Counted from the first letter of the stretch, positions 30,776-40,310 are shown. The stretch is 45,443 nucleotides of DNA from CAZTVF01 sp964616985 (GCA_964616985.1 CAZTVF010000033.1:1-45443), one strand, 5' to 3'. Numbers and translations: made by a program. Notes: generated from the sequence alone by a model not told the origin.

Positions 30776-33136
30776 CTACTCGATCATCTTCACGCGCCAG
30801 CCTTCGGGATCGATCTCGAAGCGGCTGTTCTCGCGGGAGACGCTGGTTTCGCCGCGGTCGATGATGGGGTGCTGCACTTCGTGGAAATCGTTGTCGAGCA
30901 GGAACGTCTTGCGAACGCCCGGGGCGACAGCGATGCCGATGTTGGTGAACGAGACGTGATTGTCCACGATGATCGCGTGCGACTGGCTGGTCCGCTGGGG
31001 CCGCTTGCCGGGCTCGCCGAAGTGCCCCACCCGGATGCCGCCCAGCGCCGCCGCCGGCCCCTCGAAACCCGTGCGGTGCATGTGCGGCTGGCGGACGCGG
31101 TTGCCCGCAATGTAGTTGCCGAACATCGGCAGGCCGGTGTTCACGCTGCTGGCCCCGGCGAACGAGTACAGGTGGGCCATGGACCCGTCCATCCAGCCAT
31201 CGAGGATCATGTTGTACCACGAAGGGAAGAAGTGGTCCGGGCGGTGCACGCTGCCGTCTTCGCCGCGGCGGCTCCAGTCGGCGCCCCAGATGTCGATGCC
31301 CTTGGCAAACTCGTCGCGATGGCGGTCCACCACGGTGCAGATGCAGTCCAGCCACAGCGACATCCGCAGCGGCGTGTCGTTGAGGTTTGCGAAGAAGTCG
31401 TTCTCCATGTACATCCGCCCTACCACGTACTCACTCGTGGCGTCGGGCGCCACGCGCCAAGGCCGCTCCACCGTCAGCGTGTCGGCGGTGTTGTCCATCA
31501 CGCGGCGGTACTGGCCGAAGCCCCGCCCGCCGGTGATCAGCACGACCGAATCCTTGTGCATACCGTCGGGCCACGATTGGCCCGAGTCGCTCAGTCGCGT
31601 CGCGTCGCCGGCGGTGGCGCGGCCGACCGTCTTGCGATGGCCCTCGCCGAAATAGTCGCCGTACGAGCCGTGGACGAGGTACACCTCCTCGGCGTTCGTC
31701 CACGTGCCCTTGAACGCCCCGTGGATCTCGTTGTAGCGGATGCAGCAGTGCCGCACTGGGTAGAAGCACAGGCGGCCGGGCGTGTCGATGAACAGGTTGG
31801 AGTCCAGCAGCGAGTCGGTCGCCCAGCCGTGGATCGCGACGACGATCGTCGCCGTCGTGTCGCGCCACGTGTTGCGGACGATCTCCATCCGCTCGGCCCG
31901 CCAGAAGAACAGCGACCCGTGGATCTCGTTGTTGTTGATCTTCACCTGGCGGCAGCGGCCGAAGCAGTCGCGGCCGACGTAGATGGCCTTGAGGTACAGC
32001 GTGTCGCGGCGGTCGGGGTCTTCCTCCAGCGCGCGGATGCGGCAGTCGAGGATGCGGACGTTGACGACCTCGTCATCGGCGGAGTTGGCCTCGATGCGGA
32101 CCATCGCGTCGGACGACATGTCCGACCGCGGCTGCACCACCGACGCCAGGCCCTTGCCGACGGCCCCCGTCAGCGTCAGGCCACGAAGCTCCGTATTGTC
32201 CGTCAAACGCACCACGGCCGCCGGCGGGGCGCCGGCTGCGCCGTCGTAGCCGAAGCCTTGAACCACCGTGTTCTCGCGGCTGGCGCCGCGGAGGGTGACG
32301 CCCGCGGGAACATACAGCGTTTCATCGATTCGATAGGTGCCCGGCGGCAGGAACACCGTGCCGCCCGCCTCGCCGCCGGCCGCCGACAAGGCCGCGGTGA
32401 TGGCCGCGTGGTCGTTGGCCAAGCCGTCGCCCTTGGCGCCGTACGTGCGGACGTCGTAGATCGCCTCGGGCGCTTCGTGCCGCGGCAGCACCTCCATCTC
32501 ACCCGCCTTGGCCCAGCCGAAGGCCCCGCCGTAGCCGTTGTGCACCCACACCGCGTAATGCCCCGGCATGCAGCCGCCCGGCAGGCGGAAGTACACCAGT
32601 CGCGAGTCGGTCACCCATTGCGTGCTGCGGCCTTCCACCAGCGGCGGCACCAGCGTAGCGCCCCCCGCCCCCACCAAGGCGATGCGGCAGGGCGGCTTGG
32701 GGTGGCGGTCGTAGTTCGGCAGGCCGCGGATCTCGGGCCTCACGCCAAAGCCGTACAGGTGCATCATGTCGCCCGCGCGGGCCGACCGGTCGGAGATCCA
32801 GAAGGGCCTGGCCACGTTGAACAGGCAGGGCTTGGACCAGCCGCCCCGGCTGCGGATCCACAGCACGTTGCCCGTCAGCGGCGCGACAATCGCCTGGCGT
32901 TCCACGTCGATGGGGTCGATCCTCACCGCGTCCGCCGGCGGGGTCGCGGGCAGTTCGTCCACGCGGGGCAGCGTGGCCGCCGCCTGCACGGCCGCGTCAT
33001 CAATCGGCGGCGCCCAGGTCCACAGTTCCAGGTCGGGCGCATCGAAGCTCTCGCCGGTGATCAGGTGCGGCACAGCCACCGACACCGGAAAATCCGGGTG
33101 AATATTCGCAATCTCTGGCACGGCCGATTCAGTCAT
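30776..33136 (-). CDS. Beta-helix protein of the pectate-lyase-3 (GH28-related) superfamily
   Basis: This 786-residue protein has a beta-sandwich-like N-terminal part (residues about 1-245) and then YDVRTYGAKGDGLANDHAAITAAL (about 250), the signature of Pectate_lyase_3 (PF12708), followed by GGTVFLPPGTYRIDETLYVPAGVTLRGAS and a long parallel beta-helix (VRIEANSADDEVVNVRILDCRI, KINNNEIHGSLFF, IRYNEIHGAF). Family members include GH28 and GH55-like hydrolases and lyases acting on polygalacturonan or similar polymers. No signal peptide is obvious at the start. It is divergent from the GH2 gene with a 144-base shared upstream region, so the two may be coregulated. Confidence 0.8.
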   Translation of the reverse strand: MTESAVPEIANIHPDFPVSVAVPHLITGESFDAPDLELWTWAPPIDDAAVQAAATLPRVDELPATPPADAVRIDPIDVERQAIVAPLTGNVLWIRSRGGWSKPCLFNVARPFWISDRSARAGDMMHLYGFGVRPEIRGLPNYDRHPKPPCRIALVGAGGATLVPPLVEGRSTQWVTDSRLVYFRLPGGCMPGHYAVWVHNGYGGAFGWAKAGEMEVLPRHEAPEAIYDVRTYGAKGDGLANDHAAITAALSAAGGEAGGTVFLPPGTYRIDETLYVPAGVTLRGASRENTVVQGFGYDGAAGAPPAAVVRLTDNTELRGLTLTGAVGKGLASVVQPRSDMSSDAMVRIEANSADDEVVNVRILDCRIRALEEDPDRRDTLYLKAIYVGRDCFGRCRQVKINNNEIHGSLFFWRAERMEIVRNTWRDTTATIVVAIHGWATDSLLDSNLFIDTPGRLCFYPVRHCCIRYNEIHGAFKGTWTNAEEVYLVHGSYGDYFGEGHRKTVGRATAGDATRLSDSGQSWPDGMHKDSVVLITGGRGFGQYRRVMDNTADTLTVERPWRVAPDATSEYVVGRMYMENDFFANLNDTPLRMSLWLDCICTVVDRHRDEFAKGIDIWGADWSRRGEDGSVHRPDHFFPSWYNMILDGWMDGSMAHLYSFAGASSVNTGLPMFGNYIAGNRVRQPHMHRTGFEGPAAALGGIRVGHFGEPGKRPQRTSQSHAIIVDNHVSFTNIGIAVAPGVRKTFLLDNDFHEVQHPIIDRGETSVSRENSRFEIDPEGWRVKMIE

Positions 33137-33229
33137 CGCAATCCTCGCAGTCAGCGTTCTTCACGGTTCGTCACGGGGGCGTATTCTAGACGTTGGGGAC
33201 CGCCTGCCTAGCGGAATTTTGAACGCGTA

Positions 33230-33258
33230 TTGGAACGCCGGCCGCCTCCGTGTAACAT
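33230..33258 (+). promoter_or_regulatory. Candidate promoter of the GH2 gene
   Basis: TTGGAA, 17 bases, TAACAT, 22 bases before the GH2 start codon, in the divergent region with the beta-helix gene. On the other strand TAGAAT at 33182-33187 could be a -10 box for the beta-helix gene, but no -35 is clear. Confidence 0.4.
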
Positions 33259-33280
33259 CTCGGCCCAAAGGAGCACGCAA

Positions 33281-36200
33281 ATGCAGAAGCGAGATTGGGA
33301 AGATCCGGCCGTCTTTGAGCGCAACCGTCAACCCGCCCACGTGCCGCTGGCGGCGTACCCGGACGTGAAGGCCGCGATGGCGTGCGACCGCATGGCCTCG
33401 CCGCGCGTGCGGCTGCTCAACGGGCAGTGGAGCTTCCACCTGGCGGCCTCGCCGGAGGCGGCGCCGCAGGGCTTTTTCGCCGACGATTTCAACGCCTCCG
33501 CCTGGAAGTCCATCACCGTGCCGGGCAACTGGCAGTTGCAGGGCTTCGACGATCCGCCGATCTACACGAACATCCATTATCCCTTCGACCCCACGCCGCC
33601 GCGCGTGCCCGCCGCCAACCCCACCGGCTGCTACCGCCGCACCTTCACGATCCCCGCCGACTGGGCCGGCCGCGAGGTCTTCATCGTATTCGAATCGGTC
33701 GACTCGGCCTTCTACGTCTGGGTCAACGGCCAGGCCGTCGGCTACAGCCAGGACAGTCGCCTGCCCGCCGAATTCCGCCTGACCCCCTACCTGCGGGCGG
33801 GCGAGAACACGCTGGCCGTGCAGGTCATGCGCTACAGCGACGGCACGTACCTAGAGGATCAGGACTACTGGCAGATGAGCGGCATCCAGCGCGACGTCTA
33901 TCTCTACGCCAAGCCCGCCGCGCACCTCGCCGACTTCACCGTCCGCACCACCTTCGACAACCGCTACGAGGACGCCACGCTCACGCTGTCCGCCTACATG
34001 AGCGAGGTCGCCGACGTGGCCGCCCACAGCGTCCGCGCGACGCTCTACGACGCCGCCGGCGCCGCCGTGCTGCCCGCCCCGCTGGCCGCCCCGCTGGCCG
34101 CCCCGTTCCACCTGCATACGTTCATGTACTGGAACGGCGGCCGCGAGAAGTGCTGCGCGAAGGTCACCGCGACGATCGCGCGCCCGCGGCAGTGGTCGGC
34201 GGAATCGCCCTGCCTCTACACGCTGGTGATCGAACTGCTCTCGCCGTCGGGCGAGGTGCTGGACATCGAAAGCTGCCGCGTGGGCTTCCGCCAGGTGGAG
34301 ATCAAGGACGGCATCGTGCTGATCAACGGCCAGCGGCTGGTCGTGCGCGGCGTCAACCGCCACGAGAGCCACCCCGACCGCGGGCGGGCCGTGACGGATG
34401 AAGACATGCGCCAGGACATCCTGGCGATGAAGCGGCTGAATTTCAACGCCGTGCGCACCTGCCACTACCCCGACCACACGCGGTGGTACGAACTGTGCGA
34501 CGAACTGGGCCTGTACGTCGTGGACGAGGCCAACCTCGAGACGCACGGCGTGGACGGCGACCTGTCGCTGGACCCACAGTGGGCGGCGGCGTACCTCGTG
34601 CGCGCCACGCGCCTGGTGCAGCGCGACAAGAACCACGCCAGCGTCCTGTTCTGGTCGCTGGGCAACGAGTCGCACCACGGCCCGCACCACGCGGCGATGG
34701 CGGCGTGGATCCGCCGTCACGACCCGACGCGGATCGTGCAGTACGAGAGCAGCGCCCCGGGCCCCGACATCAGCGACATCATCTGCCCCATGTACCCGCC
34801 CGTGGAGCAGATCAAGCACCTGCTGAGCGACAACCGCGAGCGGCGGCCGCTCATCCTGGTCGAGTACGCGTACGCCAAGGGCAACGCGTCGGGCAACTTC
34901 AAGAAGTACTGGGACCTCATCGACGCATGGCCGCGATTCCAGGGCGGGTATATCTGGGATTGGCAGGACAAGGCCCTGACCAAGGTGCTGCCCGACGGCC
35001 GGCGGGTGTGGGGCTACGGCGGCGACTTCAACGAGAAGTACGATTACCCCGCCAACCGCGAGTGCCCCAGCATGTGCCTCAACGGCGTGGTGGCGCCCGA
35101 TCTGACGCCGCACCCCGGCGCCATCGAGGTGCAGAAGGTGCAGGCGCCGGTCGGCTTTGTCGCAGGCGACCTGGCCGCTGGGAAAATCATCGTCGTGAAC
35201 AAACACGCTTTCATCGGCCTGGACCACCTCGTGCTCGTCTGGGAGGTCTGCCAGAACGGCCGCGTGATTCAGAGCGGGCGCCTCACGCCGCAGGTGGCCC
35301 CGGGCCAGCGGACGGAACTGGTCCTGCCGATTGAGAAGCCCGAGGCGCTTTCGGCCGGTGCCGAGTACTGGCTCAACGTCCGCGTCGAGCAGGCCGCGGA
35401 CACGCCCTGGGCCAAGGCGGGATTCGCCGTCGCGTGGGAACAGTTCCGCATGCCGTGGTACGCGCCGGCGATTGCCGCCGCCCCCGCCGCCGCGCCGGTG
35501 GAACTCACGCGACAGGGCGACACCATTACCGTCGCGGGCAAGGGTTTCGCCGTCGTCTTCGACGCCGCCGCCGGCAGGATCACCAGCTGGAAGTCCAGCT
35601 CGCGCGAGCTTCTGCTGGCCGGGCCGGTGGAGAACTTCTACCGCGCCCCGATCGACAACGACTGGATCACCGGCAATGCGATGGGCTACATGTTCCGCTG
35701 GAAGGCGGCGGGGCTTGATAAGCTCTCGCGCCGCGTGACCAGCGTCGAAAGCGGGATGTTGAGCGGCACGGGCGGCTCGCCTCTGGCCGTCGTGCGCGTG
35801 GCATCCTCCCTGCGGGGCACCGACGCCGAGCGCGGCATCAAGTGCGTGATCGAGTATCGCATCACGGGCGATGGCGCCGTCGCGATCGACTTCACCGCGG
35901 CCGCCGACGCCTCGCTGCCGCTGCTGCCCCGCGTGGGCCTGGAGATGACGCTCGGGGGCGAGTTCAGCCGCCTCCACTGGTATGGCCGCGGGCCGCATGA
36001 GAACTACGCAGACCGCAAGACCTCGGCGCTCGTTGGCGAATACGAGAGCACCGTGGCCGAGCAGTACTACCCGTACATCGTCGGCGGCGACTGCGGCGGG
36101 AAGGAAGACGTCCGCCGCCTGAGCCTCACCGACGCCGCCGGCAAGGGCCTGGCCGCCACCGGCTCGCCCACCTTCCACTTCGACGCCCTGCACCACCGCG

Positions 36201-36382
36201 TGGCCGACCTGGCGGGCGTGAAGCATTACTGGGAGCTGACGCCGCGGAAGGAAGTCGTGCTGCACCTAGACGCACTGCACATGGGCGTCGGCGGCGATAA
36301 CGGCTGGACCCCCAACGTGCACGAGGAATACCTGATCTACCCGGGCACGTACCGCTTCGGCGTGACGCTCAAGGCACTGTAG
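33281..36382 (+). CDS. GH2 beta-galactosidase (LacZ type)
   Basis: This 1033-residue protein has LacZ-like length and domain order: sugar-binding jelly roll (NGQWSFHLAASPEAAP, WKSITVPGNWQLQGFDDPPIYTN), immunoglobulin-like domain, TIM barrel with VNRHESHPDRGRAV and RTCHYPDHTRWYELCDELGLYVVDEANLETHG, acid/base Glu in SLGNESHHG (about residue 461), nucleophile Glu in ILVEYAYAKGN (about residue 526), then the C-terminal small-chain domain (HWYGRGPHENYADRKTSALVG). The usual EYAHAMGNS is EYAYAKGNA here, a change next to the nucleophile that might shift specificity. No signal peptide, so cytoplasmic. A perfect AAAGGAG ribosome site precedes the ATG. Confidence 0.93.
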   Translation: MQKRDWEDPAVFERNRQPAHVPLAAYPDVKAAMACDRMASPRVRLLNGQWSFHLAASPEAAPQGFFADDFNASAWKSITVPGNWQLQGFDDPPIYTNIHYPFDPTPPRVPAANPTGCYRRTFTIPADWAGREVFIVFESVDSAFYVWVNGQAVGYSQDSRLPAEFRLTPYLRAGENTLAVQVMRYSDGTYLEDQDYWQMSGIQRDVYLYAKPAAHLADFTVRTTFDNRYEDATLTLSAYMSEVADVAAHSVRATLYDAAGAAVLPAPLAAPLAAPFHLHTFMYWNGGREKCCAKVTATIARPRQWSAESPCLYTLVIELLSPSGEVLDIESCRVGFRQVEIKDGIVLINGQRLVVRGVNRHESHPDRGRAVTDEDMRQDILAMKRLNFNAVRTCHYPDHTRWYELCDELGLYVVDEANLETHGVDGDLSLDPQWAAAYLVRATRLVQRDKNHASVLFWSLGNESHHGPHHAAMAAWIRRHDPTRIVQYESSAPGPDISDIICPMYPPVEQIKHLLSDNRERRPLILVEYAYAKGNASGNFKKYWDLIDAWPRFQGGYIWDWQDKALTKVLPDGRRVWGYGGDFNEKYDYPANRECPSMCLNGVVAPDLTPHPGAIEVQKVQAPVGFVAGDLAAGKIIVVNKHAFIGLDHLVLVWEVCQNGRVIQSGRLTPQVAPGQRTELVLPIEKPEALSAGAEYWLNVRVEQAADTPWAKAGFAVAWEQFRMPWYAPAIAAAPAAAPVELTRQGDTITVAGKGFAVVFDAAAGRITSWKSSSRELLLAGPVENFYRAPIDNDWITGNAMGYMFRWKAAGLDKLSRRVTSVESGMLSGTGGSPLAVVRVASSLRGTDAERGIKCVIEYRITGDGAVAIDFTAAADASLPLLPRVGLEMTLGGEFSRLHWYGRGPHENYADRKTSALVGEYESTVAEQYYPYIVGGDCGGKEDVRRLSLTDAAGKGLAATGSPTFHFDALHHRVADLAGVKHYWELTPRKEVVLHLDALHMGVGGDNGWTPNVHEEYLIYPGTYRFGVTLKAL

Positions 36383-36619
36383 CGTCGGGAATAGTCTGGC
36401 ATCGCATTAGTTGTCTGCATACAATGAATGCCGAAGAGTGAACCGTAGTCTTCACGCGACGATGCGCTGACGCCAGCTTCACCGCGACACGCACCCTCGC
36501 ATCGCCCTCACCATCGCATGTGAGCGGTGACTGGAGCCTCTGCGATCTCTCAGGGCAGACCTACATGTGGGCCAGCCGGAATCGTCCTTACGCACACCCG
36601 CGAAACTAGCTTGGATTAG

Positions 36620-38401
36620 ATGATGACAGTCGTAAATCAGCCGCTCGTGTTCAAGACCCCCCGCCACAGCCAGCCCGTCAGCGCCTCACCGGACGCCGTT
36701 CACCCGCTGGGCTCCAAGGCCCGCGTGCTGCTATGCAGCGTTTTTGGCCCCTATGCACAGGACGACGAGTTCGGCAGCCGCTCCATCAACCCGATGGAGT
36801 TGTGGCACAACCAGGTAACCCGCGTGCAGGGCGCGTTCTCGCTGCGGATGTTCCACCGGTCGTGGGGCCTGATGCTGATCCAGGCCAACATCTCCGCCCG
36901 CTGCACGTGCCTGGACTTCCCGACGCTCGAGCGATTCATCGCCGAGATCCGCGACAACGAGTATGACGTCATCGGCATCGGGGCCATCATGCCCAACCTG
37001 CCGAAGGTGCAGCACATGTGCCGGCTGATCCGCCAGCACGCCCCCAAGGCCCGCATCGTCATCGGCGGCCACATCGCCAACGTGCCCGATCTGAACGAGC
37101 GCCTCGAGGCCGACCACATCGTCCGCGGGGACGGCGTGCGGTGGTTCCGGCGCTTCCTCGGCGAAGATGTGAACGCACCCATTCATCACCCGGCCGTCTG
37201 GTCGGGCATCCAACGCCGCTCCATGGGCGTCAAGCTCGCCGCCGGCCCCAGCGCCTCGTCGGCCACGCTGATCCCCTCGGTCGGCTGCCCGATCGGCTGC
37301 AACTTCTGCGCGACCTCGGCGATGTTCGGCGGCAAGGGCCACTTCGTCAGCTTCTACCCCAAGGCCGAAGACCTCTTCGCCGTCATGTGCCAGATCGAGG
37401 AGAAGCTCAAGACCCGGTCGTTCTTCGTGATGGACGAGAACTTCCTGCTCCAGCGGCCCCGCGCGATGGCACTGCTGGAACTGATGAAGAAGCACAACAA
37501 GCCCTGGGCTATGTACGTATTCAGCTCCGCCAATGCGATCCGCCAGTACACGATGCAGGAACTGGCCGAGCTGGGCATCAGCTGGCTGTGGCTGGGCCTG
37601 GAGGGCAAGGACAGCCAGTACAACAAACTCAACGGCACCGATTCGCGCGACTTGGTCCGCGAGCTGCAGGCCAACGGCATCCGCGTGCAGGGCTCGAGCA
37701 TCATCGGCCTCGAAGAGCACACGCCGGAAAACATCGACGAGGCCATCGCCTACGCCGTCAGCCACGATTCTGATTTCCACCAGTTCATGCTCTACACCCC
37801 GGTGGCCGGCACGCCGCTGTACGCGGAGCACGAGGCCGCCGGCACGCTGATCGGCGAGGACGAGCTCTCTTACGAAGACACGCACGGCCAGTACCGCTTC
37901 AACTTCCGCCACCCGCACATCAAGAACGGGCAGGAGACGGAGTTCCTCCTGCGGGCGTTCAACGAGGATTTCCGCGTCAACGGCCCCAGCATCCTGCGGA
38001 CGGTTCGCACCGCACTGAGCGGCTGGCGCAAGTACCGCACGCACCCCGAGGCCCGCGTCCGCAACCGCTTCGCGTGGGAGGCCGAGGGCCTGGCCAGCGT
38101 GTTCCCCGCATCGCTGTGGGCGGCCAAGAGGTTCTTCAAGGACAACGCCCCGCTGGCGGCCCGCCTTGACGCACTGCTCAAGGAGCTCTACCAGGAGTTC
38201 GGCCTGCGGGCGAGGTTCACCGCCCCGGTGCTGGGCAGCCTGCTCCTGGGCCGCATCCGCCGCGAGACCAAAAAGCTAGCCAATGGCGGCACCTACGAGC
38301 CCCCTACCTTCTACGAGCGCAACTACGTTGACCCCACCGCACCGGCCGCCACGCTGATCCAGTCCGTTCCGGGGCTGGCCAAGGCGCCCGCCACGGTTTA
38401 G
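36620..38401 (+). CDS. B12-binding-domain radical SAM protein
   Basis: This 593-residue protein has an N-terminal cobalamin-binding-like Rossmann region (KARVLLCSVFGPYAQDDE, YDVIGIGAIMPNLPKVQHMCRLIRQHAPKARIVIGGHIANV) followed by the radical SAM cluster motif GCPIGCNFCATS (Cys at about 223-230) and barrel motifs FVMDENFLLQ and WLWLGLEGK. The C-terminus is helical. Such class B enzymes methylate or rearrange unactivated carbons; the substrate is unknown. The start is at a double ATG (36620/36623) with a weak ribosome site. The 237-base gap before it shows nothing clear. It is a single gene. Confidence 0.85.
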   Translation: MMTVVNQPLVFKTPRHSQPVSASPDAVHPLGSKARVLLCSVFGPYAQDDEFGSRSINPMELWHNQVTRVQGAFSLRMFHRSWGLMLIQANISARCTCLDFPTLERFIAEIRDNEYDVIGIGAIMPNLPKVQHMCRLIRQHAPKARIVIGGHIANVPDLNERLEADHIVRGDGVRWFRRFLGEDVNAPIHHPAVWSGIQRRSMGVKLAAGPSASSATLIPSVGCPIGCNFCATSAMFGGKGHFVSFYPKAEDLFAVMCQIEEKLKTRSFFVMDENFLLQRPRAMALLELMKKHNKPWAMYVFSSANAIRQYTMQELAELGISWLWLGLEGKDSQYNKLNGTDSRDLVRELQANGIRVQGSSIIGLEEHTPENIDEAIAYAVSHDSDFHQFMLYTPVAGTPLYAEHEAAGTLIGEDELSYEDTHGQYRFNFRHPHIKNGQETEFLLRAFNEDFRVNGPSILRTVRTALSGWRKYRTHPEARVRNRFAWEAEGLASVFPASLWAAKRFFKDNAPLAARLDALLKELYQEFGLRARFTAPVLGSLLLGRIRRETKKLANGGTYEPPTFYERNYVDPTAPAATLIQSVPGLAKAPATV

Positions 38402-38550
38402 CGAAGGCTCGCGGATTGGCGGCATGCGGTACACAGGCTGAACGGCGGCTTGTCCGTTCGGCGCTGCTTCTCATTGCGCCAAGACGCCAAATCGCCTGAA
38501 GCCGCCATCTGCACCGACCATGGATTGGGCTCACCTCATCTGGGGATAAT

Positions 38551-39777
38551 CTACAGCGCTTCCCCGATCACCAGCACCGCCGCCGGATACCAGACGTTGC
38601 CGGTGTATTTCGCGGGGTCATCCATCTTCGCGCCCTCGGCCTCAAAGCAAGCCGCCTTGTCCAGCGGCGCGGGGTCAAGCTCGAACCGCACCTCGTGCTC
38701 GCCCGCGGGCAGGTTCTGGACGGGCACGATGTAGTAGCAGCGGTAATACTGGCAATGGCCGTCGAAACGCAGCACGGGCTCGACGGCCTTGCCATCGACG
38801 GTGATCCGCAGTTGCCCCGCATCGGGGCCGATGGCGTCGTACACGCCGACGCCCGTGCCGTTGAACCGCACGCACACGCCGCCGCCACCCTCCACGTGCC
38901 ACAGGTCCGGCAGCATCTCGGCCAGCCACGCGATGGGCGGCCAGGTCTTGCGATTGACCAGCCGGTGGTGGTCGCCGAAGAACATCTCCTCGCGCAGCGG
39001 CGTCAGCCGGGCCGTCTGCCAGTTGTCGTCGCACAGCGCCGCGGCCAGCGTGCGGCCGGCGGCCTTGCTCGCGGCCTGCAGGGCCGGCATCGACCGCTGG
39101 ATCGCCTGCGTGTAGTACCGATGGCCCTCGGGCGTCGGGTGCGCGCCGTCGAAGGAGAAGATGATCTTGTCCGTCGGCAGCGGCTTGTCCTTCGACTCGT
39201 GCCAACCCGGAAAGAGCAGTTCCCCCGCCGACCAAAGGCGGACGACATCCAGGCCCAGGTGGATCGACGGGATGCCGTAGTGCTCGGCCACTCGCTCGTG
39301 GGCGTTGACCGTGTGCGAGACCTCGCCGGCCGCCAGTCGCTTCATCATGCCCGACGACAGCGTGTAGACGAAGCAGATGTCGCAATCTGCGTCCTGCCGC
39401 CACAACTTGCGGACGATGCCCTCCATCGTGCACAGGATCTCGGGCGTCGACATGTTGCCGTCGTTGACGGCGAACTCGACGAACACCAGGTCAGGCCGCC
39501 GCGGCAGCACGTCCTGATCCACCCGGAACACGCCCAGGTCCGAGCCCGTCCCGCCCAAGGCCGCGTGGATCATCTCCAGCTTTGCCCCGGGGAACTGGGC
39601 CGCCAGCCACTCGTGCGTCTGCACGCGCCAGCCCTCGGCCTGCGTGATGCTGCCGCCGAAATAGGCGACGCGGACCGACTTGCCCGCCCTCAGCTTGGCC
39701 AGGACGTTCGGCAGCCCCAGCCGCGGACGACACTCGAGAAACTCCGTGGCCGGCACGACAACTTCTGCAGCGTTCAC
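38551..39777 (-). CDS. SGNH/GDSL hydrolase with C-terminal beta-sandwich
   Basis: This 408-residue protein starts at a GTG (39777) with AAGGAG 6 bases upstream. Block I is VRVAYFGGSITQAEGW (catalytic Ser), followed by GGTGSDLGVFR (Gly block), FVEFAVNDGN (Asn block) and FSFDGAHPTPEGHRYYTQ (Asp and His). This is the SGNH fold with a C-terminal beta-sandwich (about residues 300-408, GVCVRFNGTGVGVYDAIGPDAG). Related planctomycete enzymes deacetylate polysaccharides. No signal peptide with this start. The open frame upstream belongs to the repeat region at 39854-40032. Its specificity is inferred. Confidence 0.85.
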   Translation of the reverse strand: MNAAEVVVPATEFLECRPRLGLPNVLAKLRAGKSVRVAYFGGSITQAEGWRVQTHEWLAAQFPGAKLEMIHAALGGTGSDLGVFRVDQDVLPRRPDLVFVEFAVNDGNMSTPEILCTMEGIVRKLWRQDADCDICFVYTLSSGMMKRLAAGEVSHTVNAHERVAEHYGIPSIHLGLDVVRLWSAGELLFPGWHESKDKPLPTDKIIFSFDGAHPTPEGHRYYTQAIQRSMPALQAASKAAGRTLAAALCDDNWQTARLTPLREEMFFGDHHRLVNRKTWPPIAWLAEMLPDLWHVEGGGGVCVRFNGTGVGVYDAIGPDAGQLRITVDGKAVEPVLRFDGHCQYYRCYYIVPVQNLPAGEHEVRFELDPAPLDKAACFEAEGAKMDDPAKYTGNVWYPAAVLVIGEAL

Positions 39778-39853
39778 AGCAACTCCTTCGTAGCGACCCA
39801 CGCGGGGCGCAAGGCGAACATGGTGCGCAGGAGCGGGAAGAAGGTCAAGCGTC

Positions 39854-40032
39854 GTGTTTTTTCGCTGGGGTATTTCGTGGCACGGGCGTCTCGCCCGTGC
39901 GTCGCAGGGGCCTCTGGCCCCTGCTGTATTCCCTGAGGCCACGAGCGGGACGCCCATGGGGCCTCCCTGCCGGCAGGCAGACTCACAGGCGAGACGCCCG
40001 CGCTACGATGCCATTGCCGTGTTTTTTCGCTG
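39854..40032. repeat. Hairpin-rich segment flanked by 14-bp direct repeats
   Basis: GTGTTTTTTCGCTG occurs exactly at 39854-39867 and 40019-40032. Between them lie two perfect hairpins with TCT loops (GCACGGGCG/CGCCCGTGC at 39880-39900; CAGGGGCC/GGCCCCTG at 39905-39923) and more GGCGAGACGCCC-like words. It looks like an inserted repeat element with a target duplication or a repeat unit boundary. Confidence 0.75.
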
Positions 40033-40038
40033 ATCCAC

Positions 40039-40067
40039 TTGACGATGGGCGGCCCATGTCATAATGT
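40039..40067 (+). promoter_or_regulatory. Candidate tRNA-Tyr promoter
   Basis: TTGACG (40039-40044), then CATAAT or TAATGT as the -10 (spacing 15 or 17), 10 bases before the tRNA. Confidence 0.6.
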
Positions 40068-40076
40068 AGTGGTGCT

Positions 40077-40160
40077 GGGAGTGTGCCCGAGTGGTCAATG
40101 GGAGCAGACTGTAAATCTGCCGGCCTTGCGCCTACGAAGGTTCGAATCCTTCCGCTCCCA
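40077..40160 (+). tRNA. tRNA-Tyr (GTA)
   Basis: An 84-base class II tRNA with acceptor stem GGGAGTG/CGCTCCC, anticodon GTA at 40111-40113, a long variable arm (CGGCCTTGCGCCTACG region), a GGTTCGAATCC T-loop and discriminator A. The CCA end is not encoded. Confidence 0.97.
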
Positions 40161-40163
40161 TTG

Positions 40164-40186
40164 CCCCGCCCCCCGGCGGGGTTTTT
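40164..40186 (+). terminator. tRNA-Tyr terminator
   Basis: CCCCGCC, CCCC, GGCGGGG, TTTTT directly behind tRNA-Tyr. Confidence 0.88.
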
Positions 40187-40198
40187 CATTTGCCGCCC

Positions 40199-40226
40199 TT
40201 GCCCCCCGCTCGCCGCGGCGTATAAT
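40199..40226 (+). promoter_or_regulatory. tRNA-Gly promoter
   Basis: TTGCCC, 16 bases, then a perfect TATAAT (40221-40226), 11 bases before tRNA-Gly. Confidence 0.65.
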
Positions 40227-40237
40227 CGAATCATTAC

Positions 40238-40310
40238 GCGGGCGTAGCTCAATTGGTAGAGCGCTAGCCTTCCAAGCTAGCTGTTACGAGTTCGAGTCTC
40301 GTCGCCCGCT
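40238..40310 (+). tRNA. tRNA-Gly (TCC)
   Basis: A 73-base tRNA with acceptor stem GCGGGCG/CGCCCGC, anticodon TCC at 40271-40273 in a CTTCCAA loop, a GTTCGAGTC T-loop and discriminator T. CCA is not encoded. Its 3' half overlaps the end of the integrase gene on the other strand. Confidence 0.97.
40264..40310. other. Probable attachment site (attL) inside tRNA-Gly
   Basis: The anticodon-arm-to-3'-end part of tRNA-Gly overlaps the integrase 3' end. Tyrosine integrases commonly recombine within tRNA 3' halves and restore the tRNA, so the core site should lie here. The second copy would be right of the window end. Exact limits are inferred. Confidence 0.6.

Noticed and set aside
27600..31355. A 1251-codon open frame antisense to ileS
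   Set aside because: It exists because of GC-rich codon bias in ileS on the other strand; the sequence is low-complexity and ileS is unmistakable.
33851..36265. An 804-codon minus-strand frame in the GH2 gene
   Set aside because: Shadow frame of the GH2 beta-galactosidase with low-complexity content.
36383..36619. Possible small gene before the radical SAM gene
   Set aside because: Only short frames without domain, ribosome site or protein-like sequence.
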